A DNA stretch of 64,000 nucleotides from Sanderia malayensis (lineage: Eukaryota > Cnidaria > Scyphozoa > Semaeostomeae > Pelagiidae): the NCBI GenBank assembly GCA_013076295.1, contig RQOL01000466.1:868001-932000 (forward strand). Reading direction: 5' to 3'. Numbering within the stretch: the stretch's first letter is position 1; each line of letters opens with the position of its first letter. The notes beneath the pieces were generated by a model. The model was not told where the DNA came from, searched no databases, and worked only from the letters and a program-made list of their open reading frames with translations. The position numbers were made by a program, and so were the translations under genes. Below are positions 13,375 through 25,232 of the stretch, piece after piece.

Positions 13375-16300
13375 TTACAGCTCATCCTTGCTTTTCTTTA
13401 CCGATACTGTTGCATGTTGTTCAAGGTATTTACTGAAACCCTCCAGCGTACGATCACCTTCAAACTTTAATGGAGTAGACTTTTTACCAGGTGGAGCAAA
13501 GTAAATAGTTGGGAAACCTTCGACAGAATACTCAGTTGGATAATCATTGGCTGTAGCATCCATCTTCGCAATGACAAGATTCTTTTCATTCTTATACTTC
13601 TGTCCTAGCTGTTTGTAGATTGGTTCCAAGGACTTGCAGTGTCCGCACCATGGTGCATAGAACTCAATTAAGACGTCTTTAGACTCGTCCATTACTATAT
13701 CATCAAATGTATTTCCAACAACGATCTTGACTGGTCCTGTGTTTTTCTTGGGGGCAGGGGCAGACTTCAAAATTGGCTTGACTTCACCTGAAAAAATGAA
13801 GATAGTAACGATCAGCAAAAAATATATCGATCAAGCATTTTCTCCTTTTCTAAATGTATACACATTTCTTTATAGTGTAAGTTACTGTTTTGTTTTCATT
13901 CATATTGTTGTCTGCTCTCACGAGTGAAAACTCTCAATTCAACAAGTATCGTGACCCAGTATTAAGATATAAATTGTAGTTTTTGTCTTTATTACTAAAT
14001 AAAACGTGCAAATTTTAACGTGTAAAAGTAGTCTGTGGATGCCTGAAATATTTGCAGTAGTTACAACGTAACTGAAACCTTAGATAGTTAAAATATCTCC
14101 ATAAGGTGCATCAAAGTTGCTTGCAGCCCAAACGTGTCTGAAGCATCTTCACAAATGAAACGTAATTGAAGTCTAAGACTGCATGAATTATTCATTACCT
14201 TTGAGGCAAGAGTCGATGAATTCCGTCAGACTATCTTCGCTGAATTCTTCTTGCATGGAATACTTACGACCTCTGGCATCAAAAAATGCAACATTGACAT
14301 CTTCACCAGATTCAGACAATTCAAGCTCTTTTAGTTTATCTGCATAAGACTCTTCATCAGCAATGGCAAATTGAATATCAGGATATTCCTTTGCAACATC
14401 CACAACCTTCTTTCTCCAATACTGGGTCACTAAAAAATGGAATACAAATGTAAAATATCATTACTGCAGTAAGACTAACTCTAACAACAATTTGATTGAA
14501 ATGCAGCCATACAGAAAAAGCTCTATTAAGCCCCCTCTCCAATAAGCCCCCTATCTAATAAGCCCCCTCCCTATTAAATCTCCTCTCTGTTAAGCCCCTT
14601 TCTAATAAGCCGCCCTTACAACATGAGAATTTGAATTAACCCTGCCTTGCTTTTTGAAATTGTGAACAATAATGAAATTGCAATTGATTAAACCATAAAA
14701 CCTCCAAGCTATTTTCATTTTTTCTTTAACAATTTTAAGACATTTTTATCAAACTCAAAAACTAAATGAGCCCCCATGGGGCAGAATAGAGTTCTTGTTG
14801 TATATTGGCTTTGAATTGATGCTTACTTGATGCATATTCATGGCTGAAGTTGACATCATAGTAAACAATAACCAATGGTCGTTTTGAGAACCTCTTTTCT
14901 GTGTGTGCTTGAATGTGTCCAACCATGGGTGCAGAATACTGTTGATAGAATGCGACAATATCTGCCATATTTGGAGATGGGTTCTGAAAAAAAAACAATG
15001 AAGTCACATCAGTATATTACTCATTTTAAATAAAAAAATCTTTCAGCAAAAGGAAAGAATACTCAACAATTGTTGCATGACTATTAACAACCCACCTTGA
15101 AAACACAATATTTTGGCTCATGGCTGGATATCAAATGAGATGGATGAATAATGACAATACTGCTTTCTTTAACACCAATCATATCTTTGGCCTTGCCGTC
15201 AAAAGTGTGTCCAAATGTATATTCATCTCGAAGATCATTATTTGCTTCTAAATAAGTGAGAAACAATGGATCATCTTCATCTTTGAACAACCCAAGAACA
15301 ACAAAATCATCCTTGGCTTGCTTGACAAACTCTTTCACTTCTTTCAAGCTTGGTCTTAGCTTCGAGCTTGGTCCAACTTGGCCTTCCATGTAAGAGACAA
15401 TTCCTAAAGAATAAAAAGTAATGTAAATGTTATCAGGAGACCCCAAACAGCAGCACAACCTACATGCTCCTTCAACTTAACTTTTCAAACAAAAAGGCAA
15501 TTGATGTCGTGTATATTAAAAAAGCAATGCATGGTACAAGAATAAATTTGTTAAGCTCCTTGATTCCTTACCCATTTGATCTCTTCCTCCCTTGTATTCT
15601 GAATGCTTTCCCTTTCTAAATACCTTCAAAGTGGGATAGCCGGTGACATTAAATTCCTTAGCAATTTCAGCTTCTTTAGTTGCATCAACTTTACCAAGCA
15701 GAATTGGCACTTCTCTATTCTTTAAGGCCTTTGCAGCCTTTTCATACTCTGGAGCAAGCCTTTTGCAATGGCCACACCTGAAACAAATAACAGCAGAGCT
15801 CAATTTCTGATCTAAATATAAATTCTTCAACTGTTGGAAGCACTATTCAAAAGAAAAAACTTCTGCTGAAATAAACTATTGTAAATTTTATGCTTGAAAT
15901 TTTGAAGGAACTTTTATTCACCAGAAAGCTATTTTAATCTTTTTGTCAACATTTTCGAAATGGATTGAAATTTAACTTTTCCTGGAATAAACTCCAGGAA
16001 TTCTACATATGAAAAAGTAGCGTGCATTAAACTTGTGAATTTGTCTCCTTTAAAGCTTGGAACTTGACATCTATCACTTCAGACAACTAGCCTAAAAAAC
16101 AAGCCTTTGTGCATGAAATATTTCACTTACCATGGCGCATAGAACTCAACAAGCATAAGGTCCTCTTTCTGAGTAAGCTCATGGAAATTTTCTTTTGTCA
16201 ATGTTATGACTTCTTCTGGTGGTGGTTTCCAGTTTGGATCTGATTGTTCCTTCATATGATTGATAATCCCTTCAAAGCAATACAAAAAGCATTTCAATAG

Positions 16301-17230
16301 CAATCAAAGATATCTTAGTTACAATGCATTTTATACAAAACATAATTAGCATTGATGCATAACACGGTACACACATTTTAATATGAAGCTGCTTTATCAG
16401 AAACCTATTAGTAAAAGGTCAAACATTTAAGAAACTTTTACTGGCAAAATGTGGCCAAAAATGCTCCAGAATTAAGAAGCTGTGACAAGCAAGACTCTAG
16501 AAACGTTTTTCATACGTAAAAGCTTGTATGGCAAAAGTATAAATAACATGAAATTAAATACTAACCTTTCTCTTCTCTTGGACCATCATAATCGTATGGC
16601 TTTCCTTTTCTGAAGATTTTCAGTGTTGGGAAACCTTGAACTTCAAAACGAGTACCCAAATCGGACTCCACAGTTGCATCAACTTTGGCAAAAGGTACAG
16701 GTGGTGTTGCTTGAGCCATTACTTTGGCAGCCTTTTCATATTCTGGAGCAAGTGTTTTACAATGACCACACCTGTAGCATAAAGAGATAATACTCTGAAT
16801 TACACGAAAGGATACCCTATGAGTGATCTGTATAAGCACAAAAAACAACAAAAAGACACATCAATGTAATGTTGTAATGTATTGTATACATAAGAACGTC
16901 AGTAAGGTAAGATATATATCAACACTATCGTTAATTTAGTGAGCCTATATAGGGTAATAAAAGGTTAGGTTTCATAAAATTTTAATGTTCTCACCAAGGT
17001 GCATAAAATTCCACGAGAACAACATCCTTTTCATTGACAAATGAGTCGAAATTCTTGGTAGTCAGAACCAAAACACCATTTTCTTCCTTGGGGACATTTG
17101 ATTCTTCTTCACCACTAGGCACTGTTTCTTCAGCTTCAGTTGTCTCTTCCTTTGTAGCATCATCTGCACCTTCTTCACATATACAATAAGATAGTAGCAA
17201 TAATACAACGAAAACCTTTAGAACTGCCAT
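13375..17230 (-). CDS. PDIA4: Protein disulfide-isomerase A4 (ERp72)
   Basis: Thiol-disulfide oxidoreductase of the ER lumen that makes and rearranges disulfides in client proteins. Eight exons, in gene order: 16995-17230, 16566-16771, 16131-16269, 15572-15777, 15096-15403, 14827-14983, 14199-14429 and 13375-13787; 631 residues, close to vertebrate ERp72. Residues 1-19 are a signal peptide ([20 protein letters not shown]); an acidic stretch follows, as in ERp72. Three thioredoxin domains carry CGHC at about 80-83, 195-198 and 542-545, and two redox-inactive thioredoxin-like domains lie between the second and third. The protein ends KDEL, the ER retrieval signal. The first two active sites are each cut by an intron between APW and CGHC. 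The gene is head to head with E-Syt, and an ER-stress-element-like site lies upstream. Confidence 0.97.
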
Positions 17231-18010
17231 ATTTCTCAACTCGCTTCTCCAGCAATTAGGCCAAAGAGGAACCAAAGTCTTTGTACACGAGGTTTCCATT
17301 GAACCTCTTTTGTCTCACTTTGAGACATTCAGCAGAGCAGCCAATCGCGAAAGACCAAATCGCTTTCATTAACCAATGACATTGATCCGCGTTACTGGCT
17401 TTAGATTTCTCCCCTTCTTCTAGAAGATTCCCTTTTCGAGCTCCCCAGCCAAGTCCCCAACTGAGAAATTTTTCAGGGAGATAGATTTTCTGAATGACAA
17501 TTTCTTTCTTGCTTCATGCTTCAATTCATAGAATGAGAATGACATTAATCAAATATTCAATTCCTATTAATTATATTGCAGGCCTTGCAACAATCTTCAA
17601 AAGCTCGAATGTTTGCTCTGTACTCAAGATTAGCAAAGCAACAAATCCTTCTGATTCATTTGTGGTTGCAATGCTCCATTGTTATGCTGATTTATATTGT
17701 CTCTTACAATCGGCGGGACTCTCGATGAATACAAATCATTGTAAAAAAACACGTGAAAACAACTGGTGACCGGTTGCAGCTGTTTGGTATTCCTCTGATT
17801 GAATATTCGATCATAAACTACCATTAACTTGTTCTTGCGAGAGCGTTAAGAACAGGATAAATAGAAGTTGCTGCGCGCAAATAGCTTGATCTGTAAATAA
17901 CAGTCCGAGCTATAATCGTAACTGTTTCTGGATCGTGGTTTGCCAAGGATATCGTGAAATAAACAAAGCATATTCTGCTTTGCTTTGTCGACATATCTGT
18001 ATCTGAAAAC
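17231..18010. promoter_or_regulatory. Divergent promoter interval, PDIA4 / E-Syt
   Basis: 780 bp between two head-to-head start codons. It contains the ERSE-like sites near the PDIA4 side. No TATA box stands out, and any non-coding first exons cannot be resolved. Confidence 0.5.
17373..17391 (+). promoter_or_regulatory. ER stress response element-like site
   Basis: CCAAT, nine bases, then CCGCG. The ERSE consensus bound by NF-Y with ATF6 or XBP1 is CCAAT-N9-CCACG, so only one base differs. It lies about 145 bp upstream of the PDIA4 start codon, and ERSEs work in either orientation. A weaker second match (CCAAT-N9-CCAAA) starts at 17341. Function is inferred. Confidence 0.5.
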
Positions 18011-21000
18011 ATGCCAGAAGAAGACGTTGGAAAAGAAGGCAGTGCTCAAGCTCAAGAAAATGGAGGCACAAGTTCTCCAGACAAGCAGCAACAGGCTGCT
18101 GGAGGATTCGATGCCGATAAGATAAAGAATATTGTTATACATCATGCCAAGATCGTGCTTGCAGCAATGGCAATTTGGACTGTTGGTTGGGCTGGATTGC
18201 ACTATGTTTGGGTTTTGATGGGTATGCTGATATTCGCAATCTGGAGACTCAACCAGAAAGAGAAAGAAAAAAGAATGAGGTCTCTTCGTGAAGTCACAAC
18301 CAACGAACGAAAGGTGCTTTCTCAGGTCAAGAACTTGCCATCATGGGTAAGCTTTTCCCTCGCATTATATTTCTGTCTGCACACTCAAACAGACTCTACA
18401 TTCGCATACAGTGTAAACGAACTAGAACATGTACATTGTCTTCTCCAAACAATCATAAAAGAGAATCAACTATTTTGAATATAAGATCCCAATAAAGTTG
18501 ATACGGCATTGTTATTCGCTGTTACTGTGACGTTGAATACGCCATTTTGATTCAAACAATCCGAATACTCGGATTATAATCCGAGTATAGTTACACAGTA
18601 TAACCACTACCGGCAAGATAACATAATAGAGGTTCTCTTATATTATCTTGCTACTAGGAAATGAAACTTTGGCATTGTATGCCTTGCAATGGATGTCTAT
18701 AATGTTAATCAGACAGAGACGAGACACGCCTATATCTATGCTGTAGAGACGTTTAGCGACTTAGGCAAAATTGTTGATAAGCGATATGCATCATTTGGCT
18801 ATTCCACCTGTTGCGTGTTGTGAAGCATCTCAAGCAAGCCATGCTTGTTTTTTTTTTCGGATCAAAATAGGCGAATTTGAGAAACAATACAGCTGTCAGG
18901 TTTGCGGTCGCAAATTCTGCAAAATGAATTTGAGTTAGCTAATGAAAACCAAAAGTCAATAAAGGACCTGTTTATTGTCTTGCATTTCATTTAAAGATGT
19001 TCATTTCATTAGCTGCTTGTTGGATTTAATCGCAGCTGTTTTTAATTTTGTTTATTGTTTTTATTCGACGAGTAAACAGTCGTCGAGAGACTCTTGCCTT
19101 CATCTGGTGTTGGTTAAAGTATTTCAATCTGCTTTGGCTTTTCTTGCGCGTTTTAGCAGGATATCTTGCAATTGCTTATTTTATGATGTGTTCTGGTCAT
19201 AAGACAAAAGATTTTCAAAATGCACAGTTACGAGCACGTGTTACTTTGTCACAAATTGACTTGCTGACTAACTGGTGACCAATTCTTCCCAATCTCCTTC
19301 AAAAGAACTTCTCCAACAATGTACATTAGTAACAATGTTCTTCACATTGATACCAGCACATGGACCAGTCTATGTTTTTCAATTTACTTTGGTAGGTGTT
19401 CTTTCCTGACGTACAAAGAGCAGAATGGCTGAACGAGGTGAGCTTGAATAAAACACTGACTAAGGAATGGTGGAACGCAAATTTTTTTCTTCCTTCGCGA
19501 TATTTAGGTACTAGACTCACTACATTGCGTCCCGGTGCCTCACTCGTTTTGCTCGCTTTTGCTATTGACCTTGTGTTGAGCGAGCTGCGAGCGAGGCACT
19601 GGGACGTAATGTAATGAGTCTATTTAGCTACTGTATCGCAAGTTAGCTACATCGTAAGCTTTGCTGGGTGCACATCTTGCAATATTGTTTGCAATAAAGC
19701 TAGTTATTTCTTGTAGATAATTCTTCAAATGTGGCCTTACGTTGGAAAAATGGTTCATAAGATAATGAAAGAGACAGTGGAGCCAAAGATGCAAGAAAAA
19801 CTACCTGGCATTATTAAGTCACTCTATTTTGAAGAAGTCAGCCTTGGGAACCAAGTATGCCTTGCATTGTCTTGAAGCTTAACGTTACACTGGTCACGCC
19901 CATCTGCTAAATATATATTTTTTGGCTATCATCTTTCTATTTATCGATTTTTGCACAGGGTCCTAATGAATACAAGTACACGCACAAGTTATTCACTAAA
20001 TATATGTTTATTATCGGTTTCAGGCACCACAATTGGGTGGAATAAAGGTTTACACGAAGAATGTCGAGAGATCTGAAATAATTGCAGATGTTGATTTCAT
20101 GTAAATCTATTTGTATGATGCTGTCTTTGAATCGAGCGCCACTCTCACATTTAACCTTTCTTGGTTTGTTGAAGCTGAATATGTTTATGTAGAGCTTATT
20201 TGTGCTGTTTACATTACAGTTACACTGGTGATGCTAGCGTGAAGGTTAATCTAAAGGGAATGTCAGCTGGAATTACGGATATACAGGTGAGTAAACAACG
20301 TATGAACCCAAAATGCTCCGAGGCATCTCGTGCACTACACCAGTTAATGCGTGAATTAATTAACCATTTCATTTTACTTCTTGCTTGTTTGCTTTTAGGT
20401 TCGCGGGAAGATTCGTGTGGAGATCAATCCATTGATAACATCTCCACCATTGATTGGTGGAATGTCAATATACTTTCTGGAATGCCCTGTAAGTTTACCT
20501 TGTTTCAGTACAAAAACGTTGTAACATCTGCACCGTGTTCTGCCTAATCCATGTGACCCTATTGCTTGCAACTTATTTGCATTACGAATATTGCAACATT
20601 TATCTGTGCCTTGTAGGACATCGATTTTGATTTGACAAATCTGCTAAGCATTCTTGATATGCCTGGTTTGAGGTAACTGAAAATTCTTACAAGCTGTTTA
20701 GAATTTAGTATACAATTGTCGGTAATTCTTGCTAATCCTTTGACTAAGCAAGTGATGTAGCCATCTTGAATGCTTGTCTCTAATTGGAAACATATACATC
20801 TTATCTACTTGCAATTTCAGCGACATACTACACTGTGTTATAAAGGATGTTCTATCGAGCTTTGTTGCCCTGCCTAACCGAATCAAAATACCGATTGCCA
20901 AAAATGCCGATTTGGAATCATTAATGTACCCAATGCCGGATGTAAGTAAAACAAACAACTCGTAAAAATCAAAAGAGCACCCACGTAACCTCCTAACCTC

Positions 21001-24000
21001 GTTACAATAATTTATATCATACATGCTTTTATCATGCATTATACGCTGGTGATAGTTTGCAATGAAATCTAAGTTGCAAATAGTTGAACCATATTATTTC
21101 GTTCATGCTCATCACGTTGCAACAATTTGCAGCTTTCTAGGACAACTGGTTCAAAAGATACATTTGTTCTAAAAGCACAGAATATGGAACTGCTTTGAAC
21201 CCCTAGAAAACGTCGTTTTGAGTGTTTTCGAACGCAATTATGCAGTAGGATTGGTTAATGTGCCTACCCTTCTGGGCTCCACTTGTAATCATCTTTTGCT
21301 TTGTTATTCAGTATGATCAACCAGCACTGAATGAAGTTCTTCGTATTTTAGGGCGTCTTGAAGATCGAAGTGATTGAAGCAGAAGATCTGATGGCAAGAG
21401 ATATAAACGTATTCAGTAAAAACACTTCAGATCCTTACGTCGTACTGCACGGTAAGTTACTTTGGCTTGTCGCATACATGCATATATGCAGTATTCTACT
21501 ATGATCGTATGCAAACTAGTTCCCAACATACTTACTTAACAATAAAGCTGAAGTTTTAATGCAAAGAACCGTATAGATGCATACGAGATAGAGAATTGCA
21601 TCTTATGCATCTAAGAGCATCACATCTCAAATGCTGCTTTGTTTCATTACGACAATCAATAATGGCTTTCCTACTTTGGATTGTCTACTAAGTTGGTCAG
21701 CGTAGCTTTAAGACAAAGGAGATGACTGAAACACTGAGCCCAGTTTGGAACGAGGCTTACGAGGTAAGTTTACTATTTTCAATATTTAATTAAGAAACTC
21801 AATCTGGAATTCAAAACAATTGGCTTTAAGCAATATTGCACGTAGAAAGCAATTTTTATAGATGGCTAAACAATTATTGCGTGCTAAAGAGGAGCATGCT
21901 AATTGCAACCACAACATAGCATTCACTGAAGAACTGTAGTGAGCTTCTTGCTTGCTACACGTCTATAATTTATATTAGCAATGACAGAGATAGCAGAGGA
22001 AATTTCTCATGATCCATCTGTTTCAATGATTTATGCTCAAATCATTTTGCAATAAAGATGTGAAATGTTTTACAGTTATTTTGTCAATATTATTCAATAA
22101 TTAAGCAAATATCAAGACTACAAACCAAATTTCAAATTGTCAAACTTCAAGGACCATGCTTTAGAATTATAAGACCAAAAGGTGTGTCCAAGACCAAACT
22201 AAAATTGGATATATAGTGTCGTTTGCGATTAATTTTATTGCATTTATGTTAAGTGTTTATACTTTCCAGCTATTTATTGACAATAGTCAAGGACGCAAAA
22301 TTAAGGTCGAAGTTTTTGACAAGGATCGTGGAACAAGTGATGAAAGTCTAGGAAGGTTGGTAACGGAACAACACTTTGAAAAATCAGGGTGCATCTATTT
22401 TGCTCATCAGTGTAAATTAAAAATGTCCTAATATAATTAAAATGCTTCTATTGATAGGACAGAAATTAGCATCAGTAAGATTGTACAAAAAGGTATCACT
22501 GATCTGGTAAGAGTATTACTACACTGCTATAATTACCTTTTCCATTGCAAGCCTAGAAATTGTGTACTCTAATTATTATTATTTCTTTTATAGTGGCTTC
22601 CATTGGAAGGTGTAAAGAAAGGAAAAATTCATTTGAGATGCCAGTGGTTTAAGTTTAGCAGCAAAGCATCTGATCTTGCAAAGGTAATAGATCATCGCTT
22701 AGATAGTAATGTAATGCAAATAACATTAACGTTTTTTCGCATCAATACTCTTGGGTCAATGTTTACGTGAGTCTTTATTCAATTTTATTAAATTTTAAAG
22801 TAAGTGTCTTATAATTGTTTTGTAGACCGACAAGGAAGATCAATCTCCAACTGCAGCTTTATTCGTGAAACTCGACTCTGCCTCTAACCTACCAGTACGA
22901 GTATAAAGCAAAACTATATTTACCAACATACTGTAGGATTTCTTGTGCTATCTTCATCTTACCTAGTATGTACTAGATGAGATCAAGGTAACACAAGAGA
23001 ACTCTCTTGATAGCATGTTACATTTTCATTGTTACATATTACATCATGATTTTCAAGTGGCTACCTTATATAATTTTAAGCAAAAATTACTTTCAGGTTA
23101 CCAACAAAGATGACGATACCAGCAATCCATTTTGCACAATTACAGTTGGAAATCAAATCGAAATGTCAAAGGTATATTGCCAGCGTTACTGCAAGGAAAT
23201 TCACTGCCATGTCCCCAGTGTTTGTTGCAATTTTTCAAATGCTCCATGAACTGGAGACGAAGATTTTAAAAATTGTTTAATTCAAAAAAATTTTCTCCCT
23301 TATAGAAACTCGAAGACACATCTAAGCCAGTGTGGGAGGAAATGTTCCAGTTTATGGTTCGAGATCCAAAATTTCAAGAACTTAACGTACAGGTCAGTGG
23401 GTATTAGAGTTGTAGCTAGAAAAAGGGGAGGTAGTGGCAAGTCAGGGAGACATGGCTTCTCCTTTGTGGCAAATTCAATTTATTGATCGCATTTATTTAA
23501 ATGTTATTTGCTCCCTTAAATACCTTGCTACACCCCAGGTGAATATACCTGCATCGTTAATAGATGCTCTAATTTGGTATGCAGTGATGTAACTACTCGG
23601 GTATTTGTATGTGAATAACTGGTGTGTTTTCTCTTGCTCAGGCTCTTGACAAGAAAGACGATTTCAATCTTGGCAGACTTGACTTTCCTATCGATCGCCT
23701 GCTCAAGCAGCGCAACATGAGATTCAAACAGCCTTTTAATTTGAAGGGAGCAACTGATGAAAGTTCATTGTCGATGATTGTTGAGCTGAAGGTGATTAAT
23801 CTAGCACAACCATTTAGTTGTTTTGCGTTTTCTAGCAAGTAAAATATTGATGAAAGAAGTATGATTTATGCAATATACTTAAATTTCCAGGCCTTGGTTT
23901 GTGATACTGGCAAGAATAATGCCGATACTAAAGATGATACAGAGTAAGGAGAAAGAAATATTGTTTGTAACTGAAAATTGTTATGTTCATCGTAAAAGTG

Positions 24001-24871
24001 TAATAAATATGCAATTTGTTTCCATTCTCTCTAGGGCGTCCACAGTGAGAAGAAGAAATAAGTAAATCTCGATTAGAAATCTTTTTTCAATATATCACTC
24101 TACTCAAATTTGTAAGCATGGACAGCTTACGTCTTCTTGTTTGTTTGCTTGTCTCTATTTGGAGTTTATTCCTTCTCAAATAGGTTTTTGAAAGGCGAAA
24201 TCGAACTGACTTTGAAGTGGAATGAGGGGAAAAACAAAGTTTTTATAATCGTGCACAAAGCAAGGTAGAAGAAGTGAAATAGACTTGAGCACATTAGCAA
24301 TCACATTATGCATTTTGGTTGATTAATTTGTACTAAAATTTCTTTTATTTGTTGCGCAGAGACCTGATGCCTGAAAATGCAAGTGATGCACTGAATACAT
24401 TTGTTGTGCTGACCCTTTTGCCTGATGAAAGTGAATCCGGGATGAGACAAACTCAACTTGTCAAAGAAAAGGATCCGAAGTTTGAACAAGAGTAAGTTAA
24501 AGATGCGAAGTCAAATTATGGTAGCATCAAAATTGTTTTCCTGGAGAAGTCCACCAGTATATATTGTTATCCCGTGTGGTCTAGTGGTTAGGATTCGGCG
24601 CTCTCACCGCCGCGGCCGGGGTTCGATTCCCCGCACGGGAGATATTTTGCTTTTGCACTGTTTCAACTGACGTAATATTTTTCTAGATTTGATTACTTCA
24701 TTGGTTACGAAGAGTTGCTCAAACGAACACTTAAAGTGGGTGTGATGAACAAACAAGAACCTGAGGACAAATCCATTGGTGAAGTGAGTGTAATACTTCA
24801 TTCCATTAAAAATCAAGCGAAATTGAATGTAACTCCAAAAAATGTCAAAAAGTATGCCGTGACCCGGGATT

Positions 24872-24922
<51 letters not shown>

Positions 24923-25232
24923 CCGGCATGTCTAAAGATGGTATCAATCAGTATTTTGAAGAAATTTATGATTAGATATAATCAAATGTTCTCTTTCTTT
25001 TTATCAAGGTCTTGATTGCATTGAACAATATCAATCTTACTGAAGGCGAAAAGAAATGGTAAATGTTCTACGTTTACTTATGATAGTATTTAATATTATA
25101 GTTGAGAGTAAAGAATGTTTTTAAAATAATTCAGTTTGATGTACCTACTAAATGTTCTAAAACTGTATTACTGGAGCAAACACAAATCGAAATGTTTTTT
25201 TTAGGTATCAATTATCTGCACCAGAAAAATAA
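18011..25232 (+). CDS. ESYT2: Extended synaptotagmin, three C2 domains (E-Syt2/3-like)
   Basis: ER-anchored tether and lipid-transfer protein at ER-plasma membrane contacts. Twenty-four exons: 18011-18346, 19396-19437, 19717-19854, 20024-20100, 20220-20286, 20399-20488, 20617-20672, 20821-20941, 21352-21451, 21693-21763, 22270-22355, 22458-22506, 22594-22683, 22826-22894, 23097-23171, 23306-23392, 23642-23791, 23891-23943, 24035-24061, 24184-24264, 24360-24491, 24687-24783, 25009-25058, 25205-25232; 723 residues. Residues 47-79 form the hydrophobic hairpin that inserts in the ER membrane. The SMP lipid-binding domain follows, about 113-309 (VFFPDVQRAEWLNE, MWPYV, LPNRI). C2A (310-440) keeps calcium-type aspartates (SDPYVV, FDKD). 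C2B (442-590) has SNPF in place of SDPY, and C2C (595-723) lacks most ligands. Three rather than five C2 domains places it with E-Syt2/3; the exact paralogue is uncertain. Two tRNA genes lie in its last introns. Confidence 0.95.
19512..19622. repeat. MITE, family E (short copy)
   Basis: A 111-bp element in an E-Syt intron with inverted ends of about 30 bp (TAGACTCACTACATTGCGTC and a near-complementary right end finishing in ATGAGTCTA). The same termini bound a much longer element at 36643-37553. Confidence 0.7.
22050..22205. repeat. Dispersed repeat, family G (partial copy)
   Basis: Shares TATTTTGTCAATA, then TTATAAGACCA and CCAAGACCAAACTA in the same order and spacing with 46510-46770; a third copy of the left part lies at 54165-54330. 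No clear terminal inverted repeats were found, so the class is unknown. Confidence 0.5.
24570..24641 (+). tRNA. tRNA-Glu (CTC)
   Basis: 72 nt with a fully paired acceptor stem (TCCCGTG with CACGGGA) and discriminator G. The A-box region TGGTCTAGTGG and B box GGTTCGATTCC are present, and the anticodon loop CGCTCTCACC carries CTC. No intron. It lies inside the E-Syt intron 24492-24686 on the same strand as the host gene. Confidence 0.95.
24855..24927 (-). tRNA. tRNA-Phe (GAA)
   Basis: 73 nt including discriminator A. On its own strand it has TAGCTCAGTTGGGAGAGCG (D arm), ACTGAAGAT (anticodon GAA) and GGTTCAATCC (B box), typical of animal tRNA-Phe. One oddity: acceptor pair 5:68 is G opposite A, while the other six pairs match. 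It lies inside the next E-Syt intron, 24784-25008, antisense to the host. Confidence 0.88.

Noticed and set aside
24035..24065. E-Syt ending at the TAA at 24063 after C2B
   Set aside because: A GTAAAT donor overlaps that stop, and in-phase splicing to 24184 gives a third C2 domain with a consistent frame to 25232. An alternative short isoform is possible but unproven.
18011..25232. Five-C2 E-Syt1-type protein
   Set aside because: Only three C2 domains are encoded before the stop, and the next gene is on the opposite strand.
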